This document shows, piece by piece, positions 33,206-42,272 of a stretch of 64,000 bases of DNA; position 1 is the first letter of the stretch; the number at the start of each line of letters is the position of its first letter. Position numbers and translations under genes: made by a program. Origin of the DNA: DASUKM01 sp036278735 (GTDB taxonomy: Bacteria; Acidobacteriota; Vicinamibacteria; Vicinamibacterales; 2-12-FULL-66-21); contig DASUKM010000029.1 of NCBI GenBank assembly GCA_036278735.1, forward strand, positions 1 through 64,000, read 5' to 3'. A model generated the notes under the pieces. That model was not told the origin of the DNA and did not search any database. It saw nothing but the letters and a program-made list of their open reading frames with translations.

Positions 33206-34696
33206 CCCCGGCACCGCCGCGCGTGAATAGAACGTATTCGGGTTGACCTTGTCCCAGCGCTCGGGATCCCGCGACGTCCGGCTGTGCATGTACCGGAAGC
33301 CGCCGTGGCGAATCGTGATGTCGTCGAATCCCTCCGCCAGTCGTTCGAGCACCTCGTTCGTCATGCCCTCCGGCCTGATGCCGCAGTAGTACATGAGTTC
33401 GCAGAAGCGCTGATCGGGCCGGCCCTGCGCGAGGTACGGCGACTTGATGCTCTTCACGTAGACCGAGACGAACGTCATGCAGTGGTACTTGTCCCGGAAC
33501 TCGCGCATGAGCTCGAACGACTCGCGGAACAGCACTTCGTACTCCGCGAGGGGCGCCAGCACGATGAACATCCGGGTCGGGTCGCCGACGGTGGAATCGA
33601 GGATCTTGTCGGTGAAGAACTCCACGTTCTTGATGGACGCGTAGGACGGACTCCACAGCACGCCCGCGATCCCGATGTACTTCAGGATCCGGTCGAGCCG
33701 CCGGGGCAGCCTGCCCGCCACGTAGCCGATCCCGTGCAGGTATCCGTACGCGAGCGAATTGCGGCCGCGCGCGTACGTCGACTGGGACGTCGGCACGTAC
33801 GCCGAGAACTGACCGACGCTGGCCGTGGATCCGTTGCCCTTGCGGAACTCGGCAAAGACGCCGCGCTCGTAGAGCGCTTCGCCCGGGTCGTGGATGTATT
33901 TCGAGGATCCCTTCAGGAAGCCGTCCAGTGAACGGTAGTGGGTCTGATCGTTCCGCAGGATCGTCGTGTATTTGTCGATCCGGATCATCCTGACCGTGAG
34001 CGCCGTAATCACGCCGTAGCGGCCGAGGCCGGCGAGCAGCCGGTGGAACTGCTCGGGGTGCTCGGTCCGGCTGCACCAGCCGAGGTTGCCGTCCCAGTCG
34101 ACGTATTGCAGGCGCTCGACCGTGTCGATGAACATCCCGAAGCGATGAGAGGCCGGGCTGATCCCCCCCACCGACGCGAAGCCGCCGAGCGTGATGTGGT
34201 TGTGATCGCCGATGATCGGCACGCCGAGCCCGCGGTCCGCCAGCACGTCGTCGAGGTCGGCCGACGCGAGGCCGGATTGGGCCGTGGCGGTCATGCCCGA
34301 TTCGTCGATCTCGAGGATCTTGTTCATGTGGTCCGTCAACAGCACGGTGCCGCGATCCGTCAGGACCAGGCCGTTGCTGGAGTGCCCCTTGCTGCGGACG
34401 ACGATCTGCTCGCCGAGCGCTTTGGCCTCCTTGACGCACCGGACGACCTCCTCGGCCGTCTCGGGGATGTAGACCTTGAGCGGCCGGCGGGGCGCGGCGT
34501 GCGGGTCGCCCACGCGGCCCCAGTCGTAGCCGAGGTGGTCGATGCTGTCGTGATTGAACGCTTCGTGGCTCGAGATTCTCGCCTGCCACGCGCCGCGGGT
34601 GCTGAAACTGACGGGCTTGCGTGTGCGGGCGGTCTGCGGTGCAGACGGCGCGCCGGCGTCGCGGTGGGGATCGGTGCTCGGAAGCTGACTGCCCAT
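33197..34696 (-). CDS. FAD-binding oxidoreductase (VAO/DHCR24-like), copy 1
   Basis: A 499-residue flavoprotein. The PCMH-type FAD-binding domain is visible: L-K-V-Y-I-P-E-T-A-E-E-V, then V-V-R-S-K-G-H-S-S-N-G near residue 100 and G-D-H-N-H-I-T-L-G-G-F-A-S-V-G-G near 160. No His or Cys for covalent flavin attachment is obvious. The C-terminus ends Y-M-H-S-R-T, D-P-E-R-W-D and N-P-N-T-F. It is about 50% alike by eye to the second copy at 36315. Family members include delta-24-sterol reductases and sugar or alcohol oxidases. Its place in a sterol-oxidase-like cluster favours a lipid substrate. It is the last gene of the minus-strand operon. Confidence 0.8.
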   Translation of the reverse strand: MGSQLPSTDPHRDAGAPSAPQTARTRKPVSFSTRGAWQARISSHEAFNHDSIDHLGYDWGRVGDPHAAPRRPLKVYIPETAEEVVRCVKEAKALGEQIVVRSKGHSSNGLVLTDRGTVLLTDHMNKILEIDESGMTATAQSGLASADLDDVLADRGLGVPIIGDHNHITLGGFASVGGISPASHRFGMFIDTVERLQYVDWDGNLGWCSRTEHPEQFHRLLAGLGRYGVITALTVRMIRIDKYTTILRNDQTHYRSLDGFLKGSSKYIHDPGEALYERGVFAEFRKGNGSTASVGQFSAYVPTSQSTYARGRNSLAYGYLHGIGYVAGRLPRRLDRILKYIGIAGVLWSPSYASIKNVEFFTDKILDSTVGDPTRMFIVLAPLAEYEVLFRESFELMREFRDKYHCMTFVSVYVKSIKSPYLAQGRPDQRFCELMYYCGIRPEGMTNEVLERLAEGFDDITIRHGGFRYMHSRTSRDPERWDKVNPNTFYSRAAVPGAG

Positions 34697-34836
34697 GGCG
34701 CGCCCCCTCCTGATCGGATGGCGCTGCGTCAGCGCGATGGCGACTGCCGCAGACGTCCTTCGGTGGCCGTCGGAGAACGAGGGCCTATGCTACTTCGCCT
34801 TCACGTGGACAACAAGAGCAGACGGCCCCCCGAGCC

Positions 34837-35778
34837 TCAGGACGCGAGCCTCATCTCCGCAAGGCCGGCCTCGCGCGAGACCGGCGGCACATACCCGAGT
34901 TCGCGCCGGGCCTTGCGATCGTCCACGGTGACCTCGTGTCCGCCCAGTGCGAGCTCCGTGCGGGTGACCAGCGGCCGCGGCAGCCACGCGGACAGGACGG
35001 CGGCGATCTTCGCGGCCCACCCCGGGATCTCGCGCGCCCCCGCGTCGACCCCCTGAGTGGCGAGCAGCGCGGTGATGAACGCGCGAAACTCGACGGGCTC
35101 GCCGTCGGTCAGGAAGTACACCTGGCCGCCCGCGCCCCGCTCGGCCGCAAGCCGCGCCCCGTACGCGACGTTGGCGACGTGACAGGTGGACGTCAGATAG
35201 CGGCCGCCATCGATCCAGCGAAACCGATGATGCTTCACCGCGTCGACGAGATTCAGCAACGGCACGGAATGGCCGCGGCCCCAGACCCATCGCGGGCGTA
35301 CGGCGATCGTCTCGAAGCCAAGCGTGTTCGCGGCGAGCGCGGCGCGCTCGGCCAGCGCCTTCGTCCTGGGATACCAGCCGGCCAGTTTGCGCGGATATGG
35401 CCGCCGCTCGTCCGCGCGCACGATGGGGTTGCCGTCGGCGAGCACCGCCTCGGTACTGATATGGACGAATCGCTTCACGCCGGCAGCCTTCGCGGCGGCG
35501 AGCGCGTGCGCCGTCCCTTCGACGTTGACCCTCACGAACTCGCGCCCCGGACCGTACATCCTCATGTACGCCGCCGCGTGAAACACGACGTCGCAGCCGC
35601 TCATGCCATCGGCGAGCGCCGCGACGCCGTCGAGGTCGGCCCGCACCACTGAGTCGGCGCCGGCCGCGCGCACCGCGCGGGCAGCCTGCTCGCTGCGCGC
35701 GAGCGCGGTAACGCCGACTCCACCACTGTGAAGCGTCGCGATGAGCCGTCCCCCGACGAACCCCGAGCCGCCTGTCAC
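34837..35778 (-). CDS. NAD-dependent epimerase/dehydratase, 3-beta-HSD-like
   Basis: An extended short-chain dehydrogenase of about 313 residues. The Rossmann motif T-G-G-S-G-F-V-G-G begins almost at the annotated GTG (35778). The catalytic pair is in W-Y-P-R-T-K (Y-x-x-x-K), with H-I-S-T-E-A-V before it. The first beta strand (L-T-R-T-F-V-T-G-G) is only complete if translation begins upstream, at a CTG at 35793 that overlaps the SRPBCC stop and follows a GGGGAG site. I therefore think the true start is probably that CTG. The enzyme class oxidises or epimerises sugars or steroids. With neighbouring oxidases, a sterol-type hydroxyl is a fair guess. Confidence 0.8.
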   Translation of the reverse strand: MTGGSGFVGGRLIATLHSGGVGVTALARSEQAARAVRAAGADSVVRADLDGVAALADGMSGCDVVFHAAAYMRMYGPGREFVRVNVEGTAHALAAAKAAGVKRFVHISTEAVLADGNPIVRADERRPYPRKLAGWYPRTKALAERAALAANTLGFETIAVRPRWVWGRGHSVPLLNLVDAVKHHRFRWIDGGRYLTSTCHVANVAYGARLAAERGAGGQVYFLTDGEPVEFRAFITALLATQGVDAGAREIPGWAAKIAAVLSAWLPRPLVTRTELALGGHEVTVDDRKARRELGYVPPVSREAGLAEMRLAS

Positions 35779-35789
35779 AAACGTCCGCG

Positions 35790-36299
35790 TCAGTGCACTC
35801 CCCGTCGTTCGCTCGCCTCACCGCGTGGCGCGGCGCCGGCCGGTCCGGCCGTCGACAGCGCCGCCCGGCGGTCCACGGCCGCGGCAAGGAGGCCGAAGGC
35901 TCGTTCGACCCGCGGCAGCATGAACCCTCCCGCGAACAGCACCGCCGCGACGGGCCCCGTCCCCACTTCGTGCTGGATCAGGCGCGAGCCGCCTGGCGCG
36001 CCCTCGATCCGAAAGCGCCGGTACACGACATACAGGCCGGGCACATGCCCCACCTGCGCCACCCAGGCGAACTGGCGCGCGGCCGGGTCCACGTCGGTGA
36101 GCCGGGCACGATGACGGAAGGTGAACGCGTCCATCTTCATCGTAATGCGGACGGGTGTGCCGTCGCAAAACGGGCCGTCGAGCTCGAGGCGGCGGTGGAG
36201 CGGATTCCAGTCCGGATAGGCCGCAAACGTCTGCATCACGCGCCAGACCGCGTCAGGCGCCGATCCGAGGTCGTGCTCGGTATGAATCGTAACGGACAC
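35790..36299 (-). CDS. SRPBCC (START/polyketide-cyclase fold) protein
   Basis: A 169-residue helix-grip protein with a GTG start after AAGGGAG. The family pattern is clear: a first strand V-T-I-H-T-E-H, then A-P-D-A-V-W-R-V-M-Q-T-F-A-A-Y-P-D-W-N-P near residue 15, and a long C-terminal helix near 125-145. Such folds bind hydrophobic ligands in a deep cavity. It could carry or shield the lipid substrate of the adjacent oxidases. The C-terminal 25 residues are Ala/Arg-rich and probably disordered. Confidence 0.82.
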   Translation of the reverse strand: MSVTIHTEHDLGSAPDAVWRVMQTFAAYPDWNPLHRRLELDGPFCDGTPVRITMKMDAFTFRHRARLTDVDPAARQFAWVAQVGHVPGLYVVYRRFRIEGAPGGSRLIQHEVGTGPVAAVLFAGGFMLPRVERAFGLLAAAVDRRAALSTAGPAGAAPRGEASERRGVH

Positions 36300-36314
36300 G
36301 GTGGGTGGCTCCCT

Positions 36315-37718
36315 TCAGCTCGCCGCCGCCGCGCGGCGGGCGAACACGATATTCGGATCGAGGCGGTCCCGCCGCTCGGGATCCGCCACGGTCCGGCTGT
36401 GCATGTAGCGCAGCGCGCCATGGGCGAGGCACAGGTCGTCGAGGCGCGACACCAGGTCGTCGAGTTCGGGTTCCTGGAGGGCGCGCGCCGTCATGGTGGT
36501 GAACAGGATCATCTCGCAGTAGTACTGGTTCGGATCCGGCGACAGGTAGGCTGAGCGCAGCGCCTTCACGTACATGCAGACGGCGTGAAAACAGCCGTAC
36601 CTCGCCCGGAATTCGAGGCCGAGTTCGTACACGGCGCGAAACAGCGCGCGGTAGCTCTGGGAGGGGACGAGCAGGATGAACCATCGCGACCGCTCGCCCG
36701 CCGTGGAGCTGAGCATGCGGTCCGAAAAGAATTCGACGTCCTTGATGGTCCCATAGCGCGGCGGCAGCAGCACCCCGACCGTCCCGAGCGCACGCGCGAT
36801 CGTCTCGCGGCGCGGCGACAGCAGCCCGGCCCGGCGGCCGACGCGGTGGTAGAACCCGTACCCCGTCCTGGCGCGCAGCGACTTCCAGCCGCTCTGGCGC
36901 GTGTCGCGATAGCACGAGACGTGGCCGATCCGAACCGTCCCGGCGTCGTTCCACGCTGCGCGGAGCATCGCGAGTCCATCGGGGCTGGCGACGATCGGCG
37001 CGCTCGCCTCCACGAAGGACTCCACCCGCGTGAACACCCGCCGGTGGTTGCGCAGCACGGTCCGCCGCTTCTCGATCCTGATGATGCGGCACGTGATCGT
37101 CGCGATGATGCCGAACCGTCCCGTGCCGCAGAGCACCCGGAAGAAGTGGTCGGGGTTCAGGCTCCGGCTGCACGAGACGACCTCCCCGTCGAACGTCACG
37201 TACTCGAGGCCGACGACGTTGTCGATGAAGAGCCCGTGCCGGAACGATGCCGGCCCGATGCCGCCGACGGAGGCAAAGCCGCCGACGGTGATGTCGTTGT
37301 GGTCGCCAATCACCGGCAGCCCGTAGCCGCGCGCGTCGAGCAGATCGTCGACATCCGCCGACATCACGCCGGCCTGGACGGTCGCGGTCATCTGCCGCTC
37401 GTCGACCGCGAGGATGCGGTTCAGCAGCGACGTGCTGAGCAACGGCCCCGGCGTGAGGACCAGGCGGTTGCTCGAATGGCCGCGGCTCCGCACGGTCAGG
37501 GTCTGTCCCAGCTGCTTCGCCTCGCGCACCGCCGCGACGATGTCGTCGGTCGTCCGCGGCAGATAGATTTTGGCAGGGTAGACGGGCGGAATATCCGGCC
37601 GGCCGACGCGCTCCCAATCGTAGCCAAAGGCGTCGAGCGCGTCGTGGTCGATCCCCTGGTGGCTCGTGTAGCGGGTCGCAATGGCGCCGCGCTCGTTCAG
37701 TCGCGTCGTATAGCCCAT
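36315..37718 (-). CDS. FAD-binding oxidoreductase (VAO/DHCR24-like), copy 2
   Basis: A 467-residue paralogue of the enzyme at 33197. Matching blocks are L-T-V-R-S-R-G-H-S-S-N-R-L-V-L-T, G-D-H-N-D-I-T-V-G-G-F-A-S-V-G-G, and D-V-E-F-F-S-D-R-M-L near residue 335. The C-terminus again ends Y-M-H-S-R-T, D-P-E-R-R-D and D-P-N-I-V-F. It lacks the extra 30-residue N-terminus of copy 1. The two copies flank the SRPBCC and reductase genes, so they may act on successive intermediates. It starts six bases after the hydrolase gene with no strong ribosome site, suggesting coupled translation. Confidence 0.8.
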   Translation of the reverse strand: MGYTTRLNERGAIATRYTSHQGIDHDALDAFGYDWERVGRPDIPPVYPAKIYLPRTTDDIVAAVREAKQLGQTLTVRSRGHSSNRLVLTPGPLLSTSLLNRILAVDERQMTATVQAGVMSADVDDLLDARGYGLPVIGDHNDITVGGFASVGGIGPASFRHGLFIDNVVGLEYVTFDGEVVSCSRSLNPDHFFRVLCGTGRFGIIATITCRIIRIEKRRTVLRNHRRVFTRVESFVEASAPIVASPDGLAMLRAAWNDAGTVRIGHVSCYRDTRQSGWKSLRARTGYGFYHRVGRRAGLLSPRRETIARALGTVGVLLPPRYGTIKDVEFFSDRMLSSTAGERSRWFILLVPSQSYRALFRAVYELGLEFRARYGCFHAVCMYVKALRSAYLSPDPNQYYCEMILFTTMTARALQEPELDDLVSRLDDLCLAHGALRYMHSRTVADPERRDRLDPNIVFARRAAAAS

Positions 37719-37724
37719 GACCCG

Positions 37725-38846
37725 TTACGCGAACGCGTGGATCCGCCGGCGTTGACGCTGCGCGTTCATGAATTCGAGCAGCCGCGGGAACACGTCGGCG
37801 TGGGTGTTCCGGCCCATGAAGACGTCCTGGTGGCCGTAGCCGTCGAAGACGTGGAGCTGGTGTCGCCCGGGGACGAGCGCCTCGAGGCGCCGGTAACACT
37901 CGATGTTGGAGTCGGTGAACACCCGGTTGTGACGGCCGGTGATGAGGAGCACGGGGGTCTCGATCTCGCGCGCGTACTGAAAATAGTCGTCCGGCAGCGC
38001 GCGGTGCGTCGGGTTCGACGGATCGTACTTCACGGCGGTGCCGCCGGCACGCAGCATCTTCCGCACGTGGCGGTAGTAGTGCATGCTCGTCCCGCCGTAC
38101 AGATCGCCCCCCCGCCGGTGCGTCACGTCGAGCAGGTTCTCGTGCTCGTACAGCGCCGGCCAGCCCGTGCCCCACATCAGGCTCAGCATGTGGCACGCGG
38201 GCACGTCGCACTCGCGGTGGAACAGCGAGACGATCTTCGACATGACCTTGCCGCGCGTCAGCACCGGATCGTCGGACCACCGCGGGTTCAGATAGGGAAT
38301 GCTGAAGATCGATTCCATGACGAACGGCGCGCACGTGATCTTGACGTTCGACCACGCGGGCACGCGCGGCGTCAGGCCCACGCTGTTGGCGACGACGCTG
38401 GCGATGCCGTCGACCGCCCGGCCGAAGAGGCTCATCATGAACGACACCGACCCGAGGCAATGGCAGATCACGTGGATGCGGCGCTCGCCGACGTGGCGCC
38501 GCATCTCGGCGAGCGCCGCCGGGAAGTCGTACAGCGCGATGTCGTCCATCGTGTAGCGGTGCATGCCCAGGTTGTAGGGGTGCCGGTTGCTCATCCGGAA
38601 GTCGAGCGTCCAGACGTCCGTCCACCCGCTGTCCAGCAGGAACTGCACCAGATTGCGGTGCTCGGGCATGATGAACATGTCCGACGAGGTCGTCAGGCCG
38701 TGGATGATCACGACGACGTCGTCGCACGGCTGGCGGGTGAAGCGCAGGAGGCTCAGTCCGAGCTTGTCCCCGGTGACGAACGGGTGCGTCGCGACATCGG
38801 CGTCGCGGACACCCTCGAGGGTGAACAGCGGGATCTCGCGCTCCAT
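37725..38846 (-). CDS. Alpha/beta hydrolase with Cys nucleophile position
   Basis: A 373-residue alpha/beta hydrolase related to the C-terminal domain of the GMC fusion at 29873. The oxyanion region is V-V-I-I-H-G-L-T-T-S-S-D near residue 47, the elbow C-H-C-L-G-S (C130) and the likely His is in G-Y-G-H-Q-D. Cys replaces the usual Ser in both proteins, as in the PhaC lipase-like box. N-R-V-F-T replaces the usual Asp-containing loop. It sits between a metallophosphoesterase and an FAD oxidase. A thioesterase- or acyltransferase-like reaction on an acylated lipid is an inference. Confidence 0.82.
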   Translation of the reverse strand: MEREIPLFTLEGVRDADVATHPFVTGDKLGLSLLRFTRQPCDDVVVIIHGLTTSSDMFIMPEHRNLVQFLLDSGWTDVWTLDFRMSNRHPYNLGMHRYTMDDIALYDFPAALAEMRRHVGERRIHVICHCLGSVSFMMSLFGRAVDGIASVVANSVGLTPRVPAWSNVKITCAPFVMESIFSIPYLNPRWSDDPVLTRGKVMSKIVSLFHRECDVPACHMLSLMWGTGWPALYEHENLLDVTHRRGGDLYGGTSMHYYRHVRKMLRAGGTAVKYDPSNPTHRALPDDYFQYAREIETPVLLITGRHNRVFTDSNIECYRRLEALVPGRHQLHVFDGYGHQDVFMGRNTHADVFPRLLEFMNAQRQRRRIHAFA

Positions 38847-38868
38847 GGTGCCTCCCTGAGCGTGCCGA

Positions 38869-39630
38869 TCAGATGCGCCACGGCTTCAGCGCGATGGCCC
38901 CGTGATCGATTTCGACGTAGTACGGCTGGCCGAACCAGCTGCCGGTGTTGTAGTACACCGCCTCGGTGCCCTTCAAGGGCAGCACGTTCTCGTTGTGGGT
39001 GTGGCCGAAGACGACGGCATCGAAGCCGCGCTGCGCCAGTTCTCCCGCGGCCTCCACGAACGCCGGGCCTTCGCCCCCCTCGATGAGCGTCTCGTCGACG
39101 TTGCCGCCAAACAGCCGCCGCTTCAGCCGAAGCTTGGCCGTGTGATAGCGCTTGAACCAGTGATACCAGGCCGGATGGAGGCGGCACAGGTAGTACGAGA
39201 ACCGCGTCATCGCGTTCTGCAGGTCCGGATGCCGGATGAAGAACGGATCGTACAGGTGCCCGTGCTCCACGCGGTAGCGCTTGTCGCCCGACAGCACGTT
39301 GAGGAACGGGACGAGACGCATCCGGCTCCACTCGGCCATGTAGTGCTCGAGGATGATATCGTGGTTCCCGACCGTGTAATAGATGGTCAGGGCCGGGTAC
39401 TTCTGGAGGACGCGCTGCGTGTCGGCGAGCAGCGCGGCGGTCTCGGCCGTGATCTTGCGCAGCGACGTGTGCAGCACGTCGATGCCGTCGCCATTGAAGC
39501 ACACATTATAGCCTCCGGCGGCGGCGTATTCGAGAAACGGGACCAGGTGCGGGCGCGCGTTGCAGAAATAGCTCCCGATATGCGTATCGGAGGTGATCAG
39601 CAGCCGCTCTTCCCGCACATTGGTGATCAT
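38869..39630 (-). CDS. Metallophosphoesterase (LpxH-like)
   Basis: A 253-residue calcineurin-like phosphoesterase with all metal motifs: S-D-T-H-I-G, N-G-D-G-I-D, G-N-H-D, H-G-H and G-H-T-H. The order and spacing are those of UDP-2,3-diacylglucosamine hydrolases, so a lipid-linked diphosphate is a plausible substrate. The start at 39630 follows GAGAGGG. A longer form from a TTG at 39687 is unlikely, since that TTG is part of a possible -35 TTGACA (39687-39682). It is the first gene of the six-gene minus-strand operon. Confidence 0.85.
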   Translation of the reverse strand: MITNVREERLLITSDTHIGSYFCNARPHLVPFLEYAAAGGYNVCFNGDGIDVLHTSLRKITAETAALLADTQRVLQKYPALTIYYTVGNHDIILEHYMAEWSRMRLVPFLNVLSGDKRYRVEHGHLYDPFFIRHPDLQNAMTRFSYYLCRLHPAWYHWFKRYHTAKLRLKRRLFGGNVDETLIEGGEGPAFVEAAGELAQRGFDAVVFGHTHNENVLPLKGTEAVYYNTGSWFGQPYYVEIDHGAIALKPWRI

Positions 39631-39790
39631 TGCGGCCCTCTCGAAAGGGGCGTCGGCATCTTGGGATCCTTTGCCCGGGATTGTCAAATGCGCGCCGGCA
39701 CGCTACGATTCAGCCGCACTGTCCCGGTCGCGGCCCGGCTGATCGGGAGCGCCGCACCGCATCGCCCCCGCGCGTACAACAGAAAGGCCG

Positions 39791-41143
39791 ATGCCACGCT
39801 TCGCCGCCGCAACCGCCGCTGCGTTCCTCGTGTTCGTCGGGGCGGCCCGCCTCGCGGCGGCGCAGGACGCTCCGCTGCTGACGATCGACGACGCGGTCGC
39901 GCTCGCCTTGCAGCAGAACCGCTCGATTCGCGCCGCCGCCCTGGACGTCGACAAGGCCGGGGACGCGATCGGGGCGCTCCGGGCCCGGCGTTTCCCCGCG
40001 TTCGAGGTTGATTTCCTCGAGGGACGGCTCCTCGGCGACTTCAACCTGCGCTTTCCCGCCGGTGCGTTCGGCACATTTCCGGCGACCGGGCCGGTGCCCG
40101 GCTCGGACATGACCATCAGCACACCCGCGCAGTGGACCTCGACCGCCCTCGTCCGGGTCACGCAGCCCCTGACCGCGCTGCACCGCATCGCCATCGGCGA
40201 GCAGCAGCTCACGATCGGCCGGCGGCAGGCGAGCGAACGGCTGCGCGGGGCCCGGCAGACGGTCGCGAATCAGGTACAGCGGCTCTACTACGGCATCCTG
40301 CAGGCCGACGGCGGCCTCGCCGCCGCGGAGCAGTCCCTCGCGATGCACCAGGAAGTCGCCCGGCTCGTCGCCGAGCGTGTGCAGGAGGGCACGTCGCTCC
40401 AGGCCGACGCCCTCGACGTCCAGGCCGCGATCGCGAAGCAGCAGGCGCAGATCACGGAGCTGCGCGACACGAGCGCGTCGCTGCACGAGCAGCTCAACGC
40501 GGTGCTCGGCCGCGATATCGCGACGCCGTTCAGCGTCGCGCCCGTCCCGCCGGCGGCCCCCGGCACGGAGACGCTCACCGATCTCGAGACCCGCGCGCTC
40601 GGCCAGCGGCCCGACGTGCGCGAAGCCCGGCTCGCCGTCGATCAGGCGGAGGCCGACGTGAAGCTCAAACACGCGGCCTTCATCCCCGAAGTCTCGGCGA
40701 CGGTGAATTTCCTGAGCTTTTCGCGGATCCAGGTGCTCCCGCGGGCCGCCGCCGTCGCCGGCGTCCTCGCGACGTGGGAGCCGTTCGACTGGGGACGCAA
40801 GCGCCACGACCTGGCCGCGAGCGAGAAGACCGTTGAACAGGCGAAAGCCGCGCTTGCCGATGCGGAGGCGCGCGCGCGAACCGAGGTACGCAGCCGGTAC
40901 CGGGCGCTCTCGGAAGCGCGCGCCCTCGTCCAGGCCGCGGATCTCGGAGCGCAGGCCGCGCGCGAGCGGCTCCGCCTCACCACCAATCTGTACCGGGAGC
41001 AGAAGGCCCTGCTCGAGGACGTGCTCCAGAAGCAGACGGCGCTCGCGGCCGCCGATCAGGAACACACCGGCGCCCTGGCCCGGCTCGGCACCGCCCGCGC
41101 GGATCTCGAGCAGGCCCTGGGAGATCCCCTGGGAGATCGATGA
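39791..41143 (+). CDS. TolC-family outer-membrane efflux protein
   Basis: A 450-residue protein with a signal peptide ending A-A-A-Q-D near residue 24. The mature part is long alpha-helical hairpins with the TolC repeats: L-T-I-D-D-A-V-A-L-A-L-Q-Q-N near 30, and R-P-D-V-R-E-A-R-L-A-V-D-Q-A near 275. It forms a trimeric channel through the outer membrane. The stop overlaps the adaptor gene (ATGA), and the three genes TolC-adaptor-RND form a complete export operon. Confidence 0.93.
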   Translation: MPRFAAATAAAFLVFVGAARLAAAQDAPLLTIDDAVALALQQNRSIRAAALDVDKAGDAIGALRARRFPAFEVDFLEGRLLGDFNLRFPAGAFGTFPATGPVPGSDMTISTPAQWTSTALVRVTQPLTALHRIAIGEQQLTIGRRQASERLRGARQTVANQVQRLYYGILQADGGLAAAEQSLAMHQEVARLVAERVQEGTSLQADALDVQAAIAKQQAQITELRDTSASLHEQLNAVLGRDIATPFSVAPVPPAAPGTETLTDLETRALGQRPDVREARLAVDQAEADVKLKHAAFIPEVSATVNFLSFSRIQVLPRAAAVAGVLATWEPFDWGRKRHDLAASEKTVEQAKAALADAEARARTEVRSRYRALSEARALVQAADLGAQAARERLRLTTNLYREQKALLEDVLQKQTALAAADQEHTGALARLGTARADLEQALGDPLGDR

Positions 41144-42264
41144 TGCGCATTGCCGCTCTTCTGCCGGCTGCCCTGCTGTGCGGCGCCGCCGCCTGCGGCC
41201 ACCCCGCACCCTACGAAAAGCCGCCCACCCCGGTCGTCGTGGAGGCGGCCGCGCCGTACACGGAAGCGAGCGGGGTGCGCTACTCGGCCTCGATCGAGCC
41301 GGACGTCCAGGTGGACGTCGCGTTCAAGACGGGCGGCTATGTGGATCGCCTGCTGCAGGTGCGCGCCCCGAACGGCCGGATGCGCGACGTGCAGGCAGGG
41401 GATCGCGTCGACCGTGGCGCGGTGCTGGCGGCGCTCCGCACCGCCGACTACACGACACGCCGGCGGCAGGCGACCGCCGCCGTCAAGCAGGCGCAGGCCG
41501 GCCTCGATCAGGCGACGCGTGAATTCGAGCGCGCCGATCGGCTGTTCGCCGCCAAGAGCGAGACGAAGGCGGACCGCGACGCGGCCGAAACCCGGCGCGA
41601 CGTCGCCCGCGCGCAACTCGAGGGCGCACAGGCGGCGGCGCAGGAAGCGGCCAACGCGCTCGCCGACACCGAGTTGCGCGCGCCGATCGCCGGTACCGTC
41701 ATGAAGCGGCTCGTCGAAGTCGGATCGCTCGCGGCGCCCGGCACGCCCGGGTTCGTCCTCGCCGACACCCGGCACGTGAAGGTCGTCTTCGGCGCCCCCG
41801 ACGTCGCCGTCCGGGCGCTGCAGGTCGGGGCGCCCCAGGCCATCACGGCGCTCGCGCTCCCGGGCCGCACGTTCCACGGCCGCATTTCGCGGATCGCCCC
41901 CAACGCGGACCCGCGAAGTCGGGTGTTCGACGTCGAAGTGACCATCCCGAACCCCCAGGATCTCCTGAAGGTCGGCATGGTGGCGGGCCTCCAGGTCTCC
42001 GGGGCGACGTCGCCGGCCACGGCCCCGCTCGTCGTGCCGCTGGCGGCGGTCGTCGTGGCGCCCGGCGACCCGAATGGGTACGCCGTCTACGTGGTCGAGG
42101 CGCGCGATGGCCGCTCGACCGCGCGCGTCCGCCCCGTCCAGCTCGGCGAGACGTTCGGCAACTCCATCGCCGTCACCAGCGGCGTGCAGGCCGGCGACCG
42201 CGTCATCGTGCGCGGCGCCACGATCGTCGCCGACGGCGACGTCGTGCGGATTTCCCAGCCATAG
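41140..42264 (+). CDS. RND efflux periplasmic adaptor (membrane fusion lipoprotein)
   Basis: A 374-residue lipoprotein adaptor. The lipobox L-C-G-A-A-A-C (about residue 20) anchors it in a membrane. A lipoyl-like barrel flanks a coiled-coil hairpin (about residues 110-175, A-A-V-K-Q-A-Q-A-G-L-D). A beta-barrel region (F-G-A-P-D-V-A-V) and a membrane-proximal domain follow. It links the RND pump to the TolC channel. The ATG overlaps the TolC stop. Confidence 0.92.
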   Translation: MMRIAALLPAALLCGAAACGHPAPYEKPPTPVVVEAAAPYTEASGVRYSASIEPDVQVDVAFKTGGYVDRLLQVRAPNGRMRDVQAGDRVDRGAVLAALRTADYTTRRRQATAAVKQAQAGLDQATREFERADRLFAAKSETKADRDAAETRRDVARAQLEGAQAAAQEAANALADTELRAPIAGTVMKRLVEVGSLAAPGTPGFVLADTRHVKVVFGAPDVAVRALQVGAPQAITALALPGRTFHGRISRIAPNADPRSRVFDVEVTIPNPQDLLKVGMVAGLQVSGATSPATAPLVVPLAAVVVAPGDPNGYAVYVVEARDGRSTARVRPVQLGETFGNSIAVTSGVQAGDRVIVRGATIVADGDVVRISQP

Positions 42265-42272
42265 GACGGGCC

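Noticed and set aside
34697..34836. Small plus-strand gene between the FAD oxidase and reductase genes
   Set aside because: The open frame there runs antisense into the reductase and has no family pattern or convincing ribosome site. The gap holds nothing else that I can support.
39682..39687. Strong sigma70 promoter for the metallophosphoesterase operon
   Set aside because: TTGACA is perfect, but the -10 at 18 bases (CAAGAT) matches only three of six positions. I mention it only in the gene entry.
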